Source: Deltaproteobacteria bacterium (GTDB taxonomy: Bacteria > Myxococcota > XYA12-FULL-58-9 > JAFGEK01). Taken from it: a DNA stretch of 36,417 nt. The notes beneath the pieces were generated by a model. That model was given only the letters and a program-made list of their open reading frames with translations, was not told where the DNA came from and did not search any database. The position numbers were made by a program, and so were the translations under genes. Within the stretch, counting starts at the first letter, position 1; each line of letters begins with the position of its first letter. Location: the NCBI GenBank assembly GCA_016931625.1, contig JAFGEK010000029.1, forward strand, positions 1 to 36,417. Reading direction: 5' to 3'. Below are positions 8,209-16,852 of this stretch, one piece after another.

Positions 8209-9759
8209 TTAAAAACGTTTAACTGGAATGTTATATTTTAAAATACGATATCCTAATTGTCGCACGCTTAGTCCCATATAACGTGCGGCTTTTGCTTGCA
8301 CATATCCACAACGCTCTAAAGCAATGATAACACGTTGTCTTTCGTCAAAACCTGCAAGTTCATTGGCAGCATGAAAAGAAGTATTTTGTTCATTATTATT
8401 AATAGAACATAGATCTAACTCATACCAATTAATATCATCAACACTATAGAAATCTTTAGCACTTAACTCATCATGATCTGAAGCCACCAAAGCTCTTTCT
8501 ATACAATTACGTAATTGTCTTGCATTTCCGGTTAATTGGCAATGACGTAAAAGCTCAAGTGCATCGGTAGTAAGTACTGCATTACGTTCATGTTCAGTAT
8601 TAAGGGCTTGTAAAAAATGCAATGCCAGCGGGGTTATATCATCTACTCGTTCGCGCAATGGTGGCACCGTAACGCTTATGACTGATAATCGATAATATAG
8701 ATCTAAGCGAAATTTATCAGCCCGCACCATTTCTTCAAGATTTCTATTGGTAGCGGCAACCACACGGACATCAACGGTAATTGGTTTCTCGCTACCAATA
8801 CGTTCAAATTGTCGCTCTTGTAATATACGTAATAGTTTCGCTTGGGCGTTCAGGGATAAATCGCCGACTTCATCTAAAAAAAGAGTACCGCCATCAGCGC
8901 GTTCAAAGTATCCATGACGCACATTTGTGGCACCAGTAAAAGCACCACGGTCATGGCCAAATAATTCAGATTCAATCAAAGACTCAGGCATCGCAGCACA
9001 GTTGATACCAATAAATGAACGTTCTGCACGAGGACTAGCGTCGTGGATTGCACGTGCTAATAACTCTTTACCCGTACCACTCTCTCCACGCAATAGCACA
9101 GTGGCGCGACTTTTTGCTACACGCATTACTAAAGTTAAAACATCGCGCATACTCTTGCTTTCACATACTATGCCTGGAAAACGCTCATCGGTATAATTTG
9201 GTTGCGGTTCTTTTTCTTCACCATAATCTTGATGGTGAGTTTCGTATTGCATGAGCAATACCCGAGAAGTCATAAGATATGCGATAGTAGTCAGAAGTTT
9301 TATATCAGCATCGAAATTTAACGGTCCATTACTATGTCTGCGATCTGCAGTTAATACCCCTAAAACGTTACGCCCGTAACGTAGAGGTACACCCATAAAA
9401 GCGCGCGGATCTTCTTTTAGGTTTTTCCAAGAACCCGTTCGATTTAAAAATGCTGGCTCTTTGGCAATATCTGGTACAACTACCGGTACTCCTAAAGCAT
9501 AAATTTTACCAACAAGCCCTTCGCCTGGACTCAGCCTACCTAAAATCCTCTCTTCATCGGTCATCTCTGGGGCAGCTTCCACGAAAACTTCGTGGGTCAC
9601 ATTATCAAATAAAGCTAATGTGCCATTTTCTAAGCCGACATAGAGTGAAAGAATATTTAACGCTGAGGTAAAAGCCTTATTAATATCTGTCGTTTGTGAC
9701 AGAGTTTTGCTGATTTCATACAGCGTCTCGATTTCGAGATGCGATCTTATTTGTTGCAC
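8209..9759 (-). CDS. nifA: Nif-specific sigma-54 activator NifA
   Basis: This 516-residue protein has the NifA domain order. An N-terminal GAF domain covers about residues 10-165 and includes the NifA-like VVPDIAKEPAFLNRTG. The sigma-54 AAA+ domain follows, with Walker A GESGTGKE at 225-232, the sigma-54-contacting loop GAFTGA at 272-277 and Walker B GTLFLDEVGDL at 291-301. The C-terminal helix-turn-helix begins ERQRVIIALERCGYVQAKAA (about 473-492), closely resembling known NifA. Cysteines 407 and 419 reproduce the C-X11-C spacing of oxygen-sensitive NifA, but the linker has a single cysteine (451) instead of CX4C. The start is a GTG with only a weak ribosome-binding site. The gene appears fully open, unlike draT and nifB beside it. 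Confidence 0.9.
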   Translation of the reverse strand: MQQIRSHLEIETLYEISKTLSQTTDINKAFTSALNILSLYVGLENGTLALFDNVTHEVFVEAAPEMTDEERILGRLSPGEGLVGKIYALGVPVVVPDIAKEPAFLNRTGSWKNLKEDPRAFMGVPLRYGRNVLGVLTADRRHSNGPLNFDADIKLLTTIAYLMTSRVLLMQYETHHQDYGEEKEPQPNYTDERFPGIVCESKSMRDVLTLVMRVAKSRATVLLRGESGTGKELLARAIHDASPRAERSFIGINCAAMPESLIESELFGHDRGAFTGATNVRHGYFERADGGTLFLDEVGDLSLNAQAKLLRILQERQFERIGSEKPITVDVRVVAATNRNLEEMVRADKFRLDLYYRLSVISVTVPPLRERVDDITPLALHFLQALNTEHERNAVLTTDALELLRHCQLTGNARQLRNCIERALVASDHDELSAKDFYSVDDINWYELDLCSINNNEQNTSFHAANELAGFDERQRVIIALERCGYVQAKAARYMGLSVRQLGYRILKYNIPVKRF

Positions 9760-9868
9760 AATATTATTATCTATAACCTTATTTATATATTTTTCAAGCT
9801 TATTGTTGGTTTAATTATATTTATTTTATATATTTTTATATTAATTTTGCTCAATTTAAATATTATAA

Positions 9869-12490
9869 TCAAGTAAGTAAAGTTTCTAAATGTAACTGAA
9901 GATTTTCACGTTCAGTTTTTTTTAATGGTTTTCCTGTATTAGCATTAACAACATAAAAAGCATCTTCAACCAACCCGGCTTCAGTATTAACTCTAGCTAA
10001 AATAATTGACGCACCAGCTTTACAAATTTTCTTTGCTGCTTCATGCAATAAACCCACTCGATCAGGAGCAAAAAGGTCAACGACCGTTGCATCATCAGTT
10101 GCATTAAGGTCAAAAATAATTCGTATGAGTGGCAATGTGCTTCTTTTCTTTAAAGTTGCTGCTGCACGCTGTCTCTCTGAAATTCGCTCATTATAGCTAC
10201 ATCGACCAGACAATGTTTCTTCAATACGCTTTATTAAAGCTTCACGTCGGCCACTACTTTTTAACGCTGCATAATGTAGCGCTGGCACAATAAAAGTATC
10301 AATTGCCACATTTTGTTTAGAAGTAGAAATCTGAGCAGAATTTATACTCACGCTACTAGCTGCCAATTCACCAGCCAAATCTGCTAATAAACCTGGGCGG
10401 TCTTTGCCAACAGCTATTATTTCAAAATGGTTCTGTTCATTGTTATAAAAAATGTTGCAATAAACTCCTGTTTCCCCTCGTTGATGCGCCTGTGAAATTG
10501 CTTGTAACTGTCTGACCATAACTTCAAGACGATGACTGACAAGATGACGTGGGGTTAAAATTTTTAAAAAGTCTCGCAATGGTAAAAGCTCTTCAATTAG
10601 TTTTGATTCAAGTTCGATACGTTTTCTTTCAGCCCGCGCGAGCATATTCTGCACTTCAATACCAGAGCGTAATACCTCAATCGTACGACCATATAATTCA
10701 TGCAAAAGCGACTCTTTCCAATCATTCCAAACAGTAGGACCTGTTGCGATAGCATCAGCATAAGAAAGTAGAAGCAACATATTTAGACGTTGTATTGATT
10801 GTACTTGTTCTGCAAAATTTGCAATCAGCGCATCGTCCTGTAAATCACGTCGCTGTGAAATACGAAACATTGTCAAATGCTCTCGTACCAGAAAGCCTAT
10901 ATCTTCGCAGTCATCAGGTTCTATAGCAAACCTGTTTAAAATTTTCTGCGCAAGTTCAGCGCCAAATTCTGAATGATCTTGGCCATAACCCTTACCAATA
11001 TCATGCAATAGCGCTGCTATTAATAATACGTGATGCCGTTTAACATTTTTAGCAATATAATTTATAAATTTTGGTGTATTTTCTTTGTGATCACTTAAAA
11101 GTGCAGCTACGTTACGAACGCAAGCAATCAAATGAAAATCAACAGTATAAATATGAAATGGTTCTCTTTGAGGCAAACCACTAATATATTTTATTTCTGG
11201 TAAGATACAATCAAGCACGCCTAATTCGTGCATGCGACCAAGCATAAGACCCCCATGCTGTGAGTCCGCAAGTATCTCTAAAAAAATTCGTAAAACATTA
11301 GAGTCTTTTACAACAATAGGCGATAGCAATTTTTCACAATTCGAGGCTATGTATTCACTAGCTCGCGGATGAATCGACAGTTCGAATTGTTGAGCAACTT
11401 GAAAAATACGCAAAATATCTATTGGTTCAGCATTAAATTGTTCTTCACTAGCAAACAATGCTTTGCCAATAACCACAAAACCTTTAACCCTCTTCTTTTT
11501 GGGCAGTTGGTCATGAGAAAAGGCTTCATGACAGCGCGCCAATACATGCTGAGCGCTGGTACGAATTTCACGAGCACAACGAAAATATCGTGTTAATAAT
11601 TCATCATCTACCGGGCGCTCTGCTACTCCAATGATACCAAGCTGTGTTGCAACATCACTACGAAATTCCGCGCGCAATTGGTCTTCACGTCGTTGATTTA
11701 AAAAATGTAATGCTAGACGAATAGCTAGTAAAAAATCATATCCATTTAAAAGAGCAAGCACATCGCGCCTTGCCGCATATTCACGAGTATATAATTCGTG
11801 CCAATCATTTATCCGCCATAACAAACGAGCAGCCCACCAAACTCTATGTACATCACGTAAGCCCCCGACATCATATTTGATATTTGGTTGCATATGATAA
11901 ACAGCACTATTTTCATCATCCAATAACCAATCTGCAACTGATTGGCGCATCTCATTACGAATACTAGGCAAATTTAAAACGTTATTAAGAGTCTTTTCGA
12001 GTTCAAAAACTAATTCAGCTGTACCTACTATCGGACGCCAGTCTATAGCACCGGTACAAATAGTTTCGTCAGTTTGCACTAGACGAGCAAAGTCTTTGGG
12101 GGTACGAACTGCATGACCGACATCAAGATTTGCATCCCAAAGTGGATAAAAAATTGCATCAGCAGCTTTGCGTACTTGTGAGTCTTCGGGTTTTCTACTG
12201 ATTAACACGATATCAATATCAGAATATGGTCCGAGTTCATGACGCCCTAAACTACCAATTGCGATTATCCCTAAATCTGCTGCACCAGGTGAAGTGGTTC
12301 CGATAGCTCGTTGGTATAAAGCTGTAATAACAGATTGCACTTGTTCAGTCATTAATGCGGTACTTTTACTAGCCCCTAACCCACGTATAAATTGTTCGTG
12401 GACGTTTTGGCGAGCCGTAATAATTTGCTCTTTTACCCATACACCACATTGTTGAGCATCAGATGGCGCTAGTAAATTAAATGAAGTCAC
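9869..12490 (-). CDS. glnD: PII uridylyltransferase / uridylyl-removing enzyme GlnD
   Basis: GlnD attaches UMP to PII when glutamine is scarce and removes it when glutamine is plentiful. At 873 residues it is full length. The nucleotidyltransferase motif GSLGRHELGPYSDIDIV lies at 79-95 with the metal-binding aspartates 91 and 93. The HD hydrolase motif LLHDIGKG is at 494-501, preceded by the family segment FHIYTVDFHL. Two C-terminal ACT domains follow, one around the segment VGKDRPGLLADLAG and one around APDRVGLLHEAA. The start is a GTG. It lies 109 bases upstream of nifA on the same strand and targets the Tyr51-bearing PII encoded nearby, completing a glnD-nifA-draT order. Confidence 0.96.
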   Translation of the reverse strand: MTSFNLLAPSDAQQCGVWVKEQIITARQNVHEQFIRGLGASKSTALMTEQVQSVITALYQRAIGTTSPGAADLGIIAIGSLGRHELGPYSDIDIVLISRKPEDSQVRKAADAIFYPLWDANLDVGHAVRTPKDFARLVQTDETICTGAIDWRPIVGTAELVFELEKTLNNVLNLPSIRNEMRQSVADWLLDDENSAVYHMQPNIKYDVGGLRDVHRVWWAARLLWRINDWHELYTREYAARRDVLALLNGYDFLLAIRLALHFLNQRREDQLRAEFRSDVATQLGIIGVAERPVDDELLTRYFRCAREIRTSAQHVLARCHEAFSHDQLPKKKRVKGFVVIGKALFASEEQFNAEPIDILRIFQVAQQFELSIHPRASEYIASNCEKLLSPIVVKDSNVLRIFLEILADSQHGGLMLGRMHELGVLDCILPEIKYISGLPQREPFHIYTVDFHLIACVRNVAALLSDHKENTPKFINYIAKNVKRHHVLLIAALLHDIGKGYGQDHSEFGAELAQKILNRFAIEPDDCEDIGFLVREHLTMFRISQRRDLQDDALIANFAEQVQSIQRLNMLLLLSYADAIATGPTVWNDWKESLLHELYGRTIEVLRSGIEVQNMLARAERKRIELESKLIEELLPLRDFLKILTPRHLVSHRLEVMVRQLQAISQAHQRGETGVYCNIFYNNEQNHFEIIAVGKDRPGLLADLAGELAASSVSINSAQISTSKQNVAIDTFIVPALHYAALKSSGRREALIKRIEETLSGRCSYNERISERQRAAATLKKRSTLPLIRIIFDLNATDDATVVDLFAPDRVGLLHEAAKKICKAGASIILARVNTEAGLVEDAFYVVNANTGKPLKKTERENLQLHLETLLT

Positions 12491-12585
12491 AATAGTTATT
12501 TAAGTTTGGGGGCAATATTAGTCTAGTTAAATCATTAATCTCTTTTGTATTGATGCAATTTGCGATTGTATTGGCTAAATTTCTG

Positions 12586-13233
12586 TTAATTTTTGCTATT
12601 ATTAAATAAAACAACACCTTTTCGTAATATACGCAACTGTACTGAAGTTAGCACAGGATTTGGGTCATCTGGTGCTGCGTACATAAGATTTTTAGGACTT
12701 TTATGATGACCTTTTAAGCCGAAAAAATGTCCAAGCTCATGAGCTAAAACATCAACGGTAAAAGATTGAGGTGCTACTATAATATATCTTCTTTTTTGAT
12801 ATTTCTTTTCACGCCCAAGATATTGCCAATGTCTACCGGCAATATCTGTATCTTTATGGTCTAAATCAAATAGTCTTGGAACTAAAAATACATGTACACA
12901 ATCATCCTCATTAACATATTTAGCTAAAGCGTCACGTTCATCAGCACTTTGCACAAATTGCACCGAAGGCTCATTGTAATGAATATATCGCAAGGAAAAT
13001 ACAGCAGTTGTAGTAATAAAAAATGTTTGTGCTTTAACAATGGCCTTATCATAATATTCTTTTATAGGTTGCGCATCTTCACCTGTAATATGTAAGCAAA
13101 TTGGAATTGTTATTTCGGTTTTTATTGGATTATTCTGTTTTTCTTGAGCGATAGAGGAATTTAGCGCCACAATATAAAAAAACACGATAAAAATAACTAG
13201 ACAATATGAATATAGTGATTTAGTCTTTCGCAT
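12586..13233 (-). CDS. Secreted metzincin-like metalloprotease
   Basis: The 215-residue protein starts with a signal peptide or signal anchor (hydrophobic residues about 9-29, possible cleavage after SIA). The predicted zinc site is HELGHFFGLKGHH at 165-177, followed by NLMY with Met184 as a Met-turn candidate. This resembles metzincin peptidases, but the canonical motif is HExxHxxGxxH; here one extra residue (LKG) moves the third histidine to position 12, with another at 13. A region before the motif (YIIVAP, DVLAHELGH) is typical of small bacterial metzincins. The substrate is unknown. It is divergent from the ankyrin protein 87 bases away. Confidence 0.72.
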   Translation of the reverse strand: MRKTKSLYSYCLVIFIVFFYIVALNSSIAQEKQNNPIKTEITIPICLHITGEDAQPIKEYYDKAIVKAQTFFITTTAVFSLRYIHYNEPSVQFVQSADERDALAKYVNEDDCVHVFLVPRLFDLDHKDTDIAGRHWQYLGREKKYQKRRYIIVAPQSFTVDVLAHELGHFFGLKGHHKSPKNLMYAAPDDPNPVLTSVQLRILRKGVVLFNNSKN

Positions 13234-13319
13234 TTTAATGGCTCATTTCTTAGTTGTTTATTATTTGATATTTTAATCCAAACTCAGGTAAATTGTATTG
13301 ATTTAAATCGAGTTCACTA

Positions 13320-15254
13320 ATGATTAAAGTATATATTATCCTACTTTTATTTATTTTTCCCACTTTAGCAATAGCAAATATTCAAGATGACCTTTGTGAC
13401 GCTGCAAGCAAAGGTAACCTAAAAGAAGTACGTAGACTACTTAGCAATGGCGCTGATGCAAACTTTCCCGATAAGCATGGTACCACTCCGCTAATAAAGG
13501 CACTTGCATTTTATCAATATGAGATTGCTCAATTTTTACTGCAAGCTGGTGCAGATCCAAATAAAAAAGATAATTTAGGCAATGTTGCCATTACCTCTGC
13601 AGCATATAAAGGCCAGCTAAAATTCATAAAACTTTTGCTCGATTATAATGCTGATCCCAATATTGAAAATCAAATGGGAGACACTGCCCTATTAAATGCT
13701 ATGTTCTCTAAAAATTGGGATGTTGCTGCATTATTACTTAAACATGGTGCAAATCCAAATGTTCATAGTGCAGTCTGTATACCTATACACACTGCTGCAA
13801 AATTGGCACCAGAGCTTTTACCTTTGTTAATTAAAGCTGGCGCTGATGTTGATGTTACCGATGCTAGCAAATCAACAGCCTTAATGACTGCAGTCAGGCA
13901 CGGTGATATTAAAGTTGTTAATATATTGCTTAGCGCTGGTGCTCAATTAGAACTTACCGATAATATGAGTCGCACTCCATTAATTATTGCAGCAGTTCTC
14001 GGTAAAAGTGAACTCGTTGAAATTCTATTTCGTCATGGAGCTAAACTTGAAGCGCGTGACAAAGATGGAAATACTGCACTGCTTTCCGCATTATCTAAAG
14101 GCCATTTAAATACCGCATATTCCCTTATAAATCATGGAGCAAATATTAAGGCGATAGATAATGATGAAAATAATTTACTTATACTATCAGCACGATTAGG
14201 AGATATTAACTTAGTTAAAAATTCTTTAACAGCAGGTCAAAGTATTACAAAAACAAATAAACAAAACACTTCAGCACTTCAAGCAGCTGCAGTTTCAGCA
14301 AATTTAGAATTGGTAAAATTTCTTATTGAAAAATGTAACGCATCCATATGCAAATCTTTCTACACCCCAGCACTAATCAACGCAGCCGAAAATGGTAGAA
14401 CAACAACAGTTGAATTTTTGCTGTCGTATGTTTCTAATAGTACTAGTGATAAATCTTATTTAAACCATGCGCTAATTGCTGCAGTATCTTCAGGTAATGA
14501 AAAAACTGTGGCATTACTTTTATCTAATGGTGCCAACGCTAATTTTGTATGTCCAACTGACACGTATCCCAATACAGAAGGATTTACAGTTTTAATGAAA
14601 GCAGCTGATCTTGGTCAAAGCGAAATTGCTTTATTACTCTTAGAAAAAGGTGCAAATATAAATGCAATCGATCAATACAACAAAAGCGCTTTATTGTATG
14701 CAGTTGAAAGTCAACATATAGAGGCTGTGAATTTACTGCTTAAGTATGGTGCCGACCCTAATATTAAAAATTACATGGGAGACACTGCACGAGATTATAC
14801 TTATAGGTATATAACAAGCGAAGGACGTAAAATTCGAAAAATTTTAAACAACTATAACGCCCGAGGAAAAACATATATTGGCGAAACTCCTCTACCGGTT
14901 GTTGCAAAAAATACTACGGCAGCTATTACTGGATTAGGATACTTGAGTCTTGCTATATATATGCAAAATAAACTGCACCGTAATAATACCAAGCAAAATT
15001 CTATGCGTTGGGTTAACTATGGTTTGCTAGTAGGTGCTGGTGCTTCACTATTCAGTTATTTTATGTTGCATAGTAACAAAGCTTCTAGCAATGATCCATA
15101 TTCAGGTTTAGGCGAATTTTTTGCTTTAGCAATTGTTGCCCCTGCGACTATTGCCATAGGTGTTAGTGGATATTTCGCTCGCAATAATCAATTCTACTAT
15201 TATAGTAGCGCTGCAGCAGTTGCCGCATTACCAATTCTTGCAGTGCAATTTTAA
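13320..15254 (+). CDS. Exported ankyrin-repeat protein with C-terminal membrane segments
   Basis: This 644-residue protein begins with a clear signal peptide (hydrophobic residues 3-18, likely cleavage after AIA). About 14 ankyrin repeats of 33 residues fill residues 21 to about 515, recognisable by GxTPL/ALxxA and LLxxGAxxN signatures. The last quarter holds up to four hydrophobic stretches, around AAITGLGYLSLAIY, YGLLVGAGASLFSYFM, FFALAIVAPATIAIGVSGYF and the final 15 residues. The likely arrangement is a periplasmic repeat domain anchored in the inner membrane. Two distant repeats share ADPNI-x-N-x-MGDTA, which suggests internal duplication. Function is unknown; such repeats bind other proteins. 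A lipidation site is not seen. Confidence 0.85.
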   Translation: MIKVYIILLLFIFPTLAIANIQDDLCDAASKGNLKEVRRLLSNGADANFPDKHGTTPLIKALAFYQYEIAQFLLQAGADPNKKDNLGNVAITSAAYKGQLKFIKLLLDYNADPNIENQMGDTALLNAMFSKNWDVAALLLKHGANPNVHSAVCIPIHTAAKLAPELLPLLIKAGADVDVTDASKSTALMTAVRHGDIKVVNILLSAGAQLELTDNMSRTPLIIAAVLGKSELVEILFRHGAKLEARDKDGNTALLSALSKGHLNTAYSLINHGANIKAIDNDENNLLILSARLGDINLVKNSLTAGQSITKTNKQNTSALQAAAVSANLELVKFLIEKCNASICKSFYTPALINAAENGRTTTVEFLLSYVSNSTSDKSYLNHALIAAVSSGNEKTVALLLSNGANANFVCPTDTYPNTEGFTVLMKAADLGQSEIALLLLEKGANINAIDQYNKSALLYAVESQHIEAVNLLLKYGADPNIKNYMGDTARDYTYRYITSEGRKIRKILNNYNARGKTYIGETPLPVVAKNTTAAITGLGYLSLAIYMQNKLHRNNTKQNSMRWVNYGLLVGAGASLFSYFMLHSNKASSNDPYSGLGEFFALAIVAPATIAIGVSGYFARNNQFYYYSSAAAVAALPILAVQF

Positions 15255-15279
15255 AAATACACAAGCCAATATTTTTTAA

Positions 15280-16377
15280 CTACTTAATTACAATCGATTG
15301 CCGTTTTGCTCCCCAACTACCAGGAGTCTTCTCAAAATGCCCAGAAATTGTAGTATGGCAATTTAAACAACCACCATTATCATCAATAGCCCAAGTACTT
15401 ATATCATAACCATTTCTACCAATGACTACTTGTTGACAATTTGGGCAAAGAGTACTTTGCCCGTCAGGGTCATAAACATTACCCGTATATACATAATGTA
15501 ATCCTAAATTTAATGCTTGCTGACGTGCTCGTTTAAGCGTAGCGGCAGAAGTCGCTCGTCGATCAGTTAACTTATAGTCCGGATGAAAACTTGTAAAATG
15601 CACAGGCACTGTAGGTCCAAGTGCCTCCAATATCCATTCACACATTTTCCCGATTTCTAATTCTGAATCATTCGCTTCAGGTATTAACAATGTAGTTATC
15701 TCAAGCCATACATTAGTTTTTTGCTTTATATAAATTAAAGTTTCTTTCACTGGTTCGAGTTCAGCCAAACAATATTTTCGATAAAAATTTGCATCAAATG
15801 CTTTTAAATCAATGTTGGCTGCACTCATTGGAGCAAAAAACTGTTCACGTGGTTTGTCATTAATATATCCAGCACTGACCACTACTGGTTCAATTTTCTG
15901 TTCACGACAAGCTATCGCAGTATCAATGGCGTATTCGAAAAAAACAACCGGGTCATTATAAGTAAAAGCTACTGATTTGCACTGCGCTGCAACCGCAGCT
16001 TGGGCAATAGCTTTCGGATAAGCTTGTTGCAATAAACGGCTATGTTCTTTTGCTTTAGACAAATCCCAATTTTGACAAAAATTGCAGCCGAGATTACATC
16101 CCGCTGTCCCAAATGAAAGAACCGGTGTTCCAGGATAAAAATGATTGAGTGGTTTTTTTTCTATGGGATCAATACAAAATCCACTTGATCGACCATAGCT
16201 AGTCATAACTATCTGCCCATTTTGGGCCATACGCACAAAGCAAAATCCTCGTTGTCCTTCTTTTAAAACACAATATCTGGGACATAAATCACAGCGAACA
16301 TGATCGCTGTCGATTTTAGTATAAAACTCACTAGCAACTTCCCCTGGGCTAATTTCTTGGTACATATGTGTTAACAT
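15280..16377 (-). CDS. amrS: AmmeMemoRadiSam-system radical SAM enzyme AmrS
   Basis: The 365-residue protein has the features of the PflA-like AmrS family. The radical SAM triad is C94-x3-C98-x2-C101 in CNLGCNFCQNW. An N-terminal cysteine set (C29, C32, C36, C46 in CDLCPRYC and GFCFVR) and a C-terminal zinc-ribbon-like CPNCQQ ... GGCLNCH frame it. Phrases such as PIEKKPLNHFYPGTPVLSFGTAGC and SFHPDYKLTDRRATS are typical of the family. In other genomes AmrS occurs beside AmrA and AmrB; neither partner is here. Its substrate in this organism is not known. Confidence 0.9.
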   Translation of the reverse strand: MLTHMYQEISPGEVASEFYTKIDSDHVRCDLCPRYCVLKEGQRGFCFVRMAQNGQIVMTSYGRSSGFCIDPIEKKPLNHFYPGTPVLSFGTAGCNLGCNFCQNWDLSKAKEHSRLLQQAYPKAIAQAAVAAQCKSVAFTYNDPVVFFEYAIDTAIACREQKIEPVVVSAGYINDKPREQFFAPMSAANIDLKAFDANFYRKYCLAELEPVKETLIYIKQKTNVWLEITTLLIPEANDSELEIGKMCEWILEALGPTVPVHFTSFHPDYKLTDRRATSAATLKRARQQALNLGLHYVYTGNVYDPDGQSTLCPNCQQVVIGRNGYDISTWAIDDNGGCLNCHTTISGHFEKTPGSWGAKRQSIVIK

Positions 16378-16526
16378 AAACTCGTTTGCAATTTCACGTA
16401 AAGGCTTATTTTAATAATGAATAATATTTTCTTTTAGAAAACAAATAGATACGCATGATAAGTTTTTGATCATCTTTAATGCATAAGATTACACTTTTCT
16501 GACAAAAATTGTGTAATATAGAAGTA

Positions 16527-16838
16527 ATGGCACCTAATAAGCTTACTAGTCGACATGTACGTCATCCAGTAAATCTGTTCGTAGGTATTGTCGATTCAGA
16601 CACCCCACCCGGTCGTACACGCAACATTAGTTTAAGCGGACTCTTTGTTGAAACAGCAACTCGGCCGCAAATAGGCTCGGCTATAGACATTTGGTTTGTA
16701 TGGGGAGATGATACCTATACTAGCAAGGCAAAGGTAATTCGACATGCTGATGATGGTATTGGCGTAGCTTTTGTTGAGCCAGATGTTCATCTTCTTGACG
16801 CTCTTGCCGAAATTCTTGATCTCCCATCATTATCTTAG
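16527..16838 (+). CDS. PilZ-domain protein (probable c-di-GMP receptor)
   Basis: This 103-residue protein is essentially a single PilZ domain. An arginine pair (R9, R12 in SRHVRHP) is followed by NISLSG at about 33-38, matching the second half of the RxxxR...(D/N)xSxxG c-di-GMP motif, although the arginine spacing is one shorter than the consensus. The GRTRNISLSGLFVET stretch is typical of PilZ proteins in Myxococcota and relatives. The ATG at 16527 is preferred over an in-frame TTG at 16509 because the family begins near this point. It is 14 bases upstream of the MFS exporter and may share its transcript. Confidence 0.85.
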   Translation: MAPNKLTSRHVRHPVNLFVGIVDSDTPPGRTRNISLSGLFVETATRPQIGSAIDIWFVWGDDTYTSKAKVIRHADDGIGVAFVEPDVHLLDALAEILDLPSLS

Positions 16839-16852
16839 TTTTTCTTTAAATT

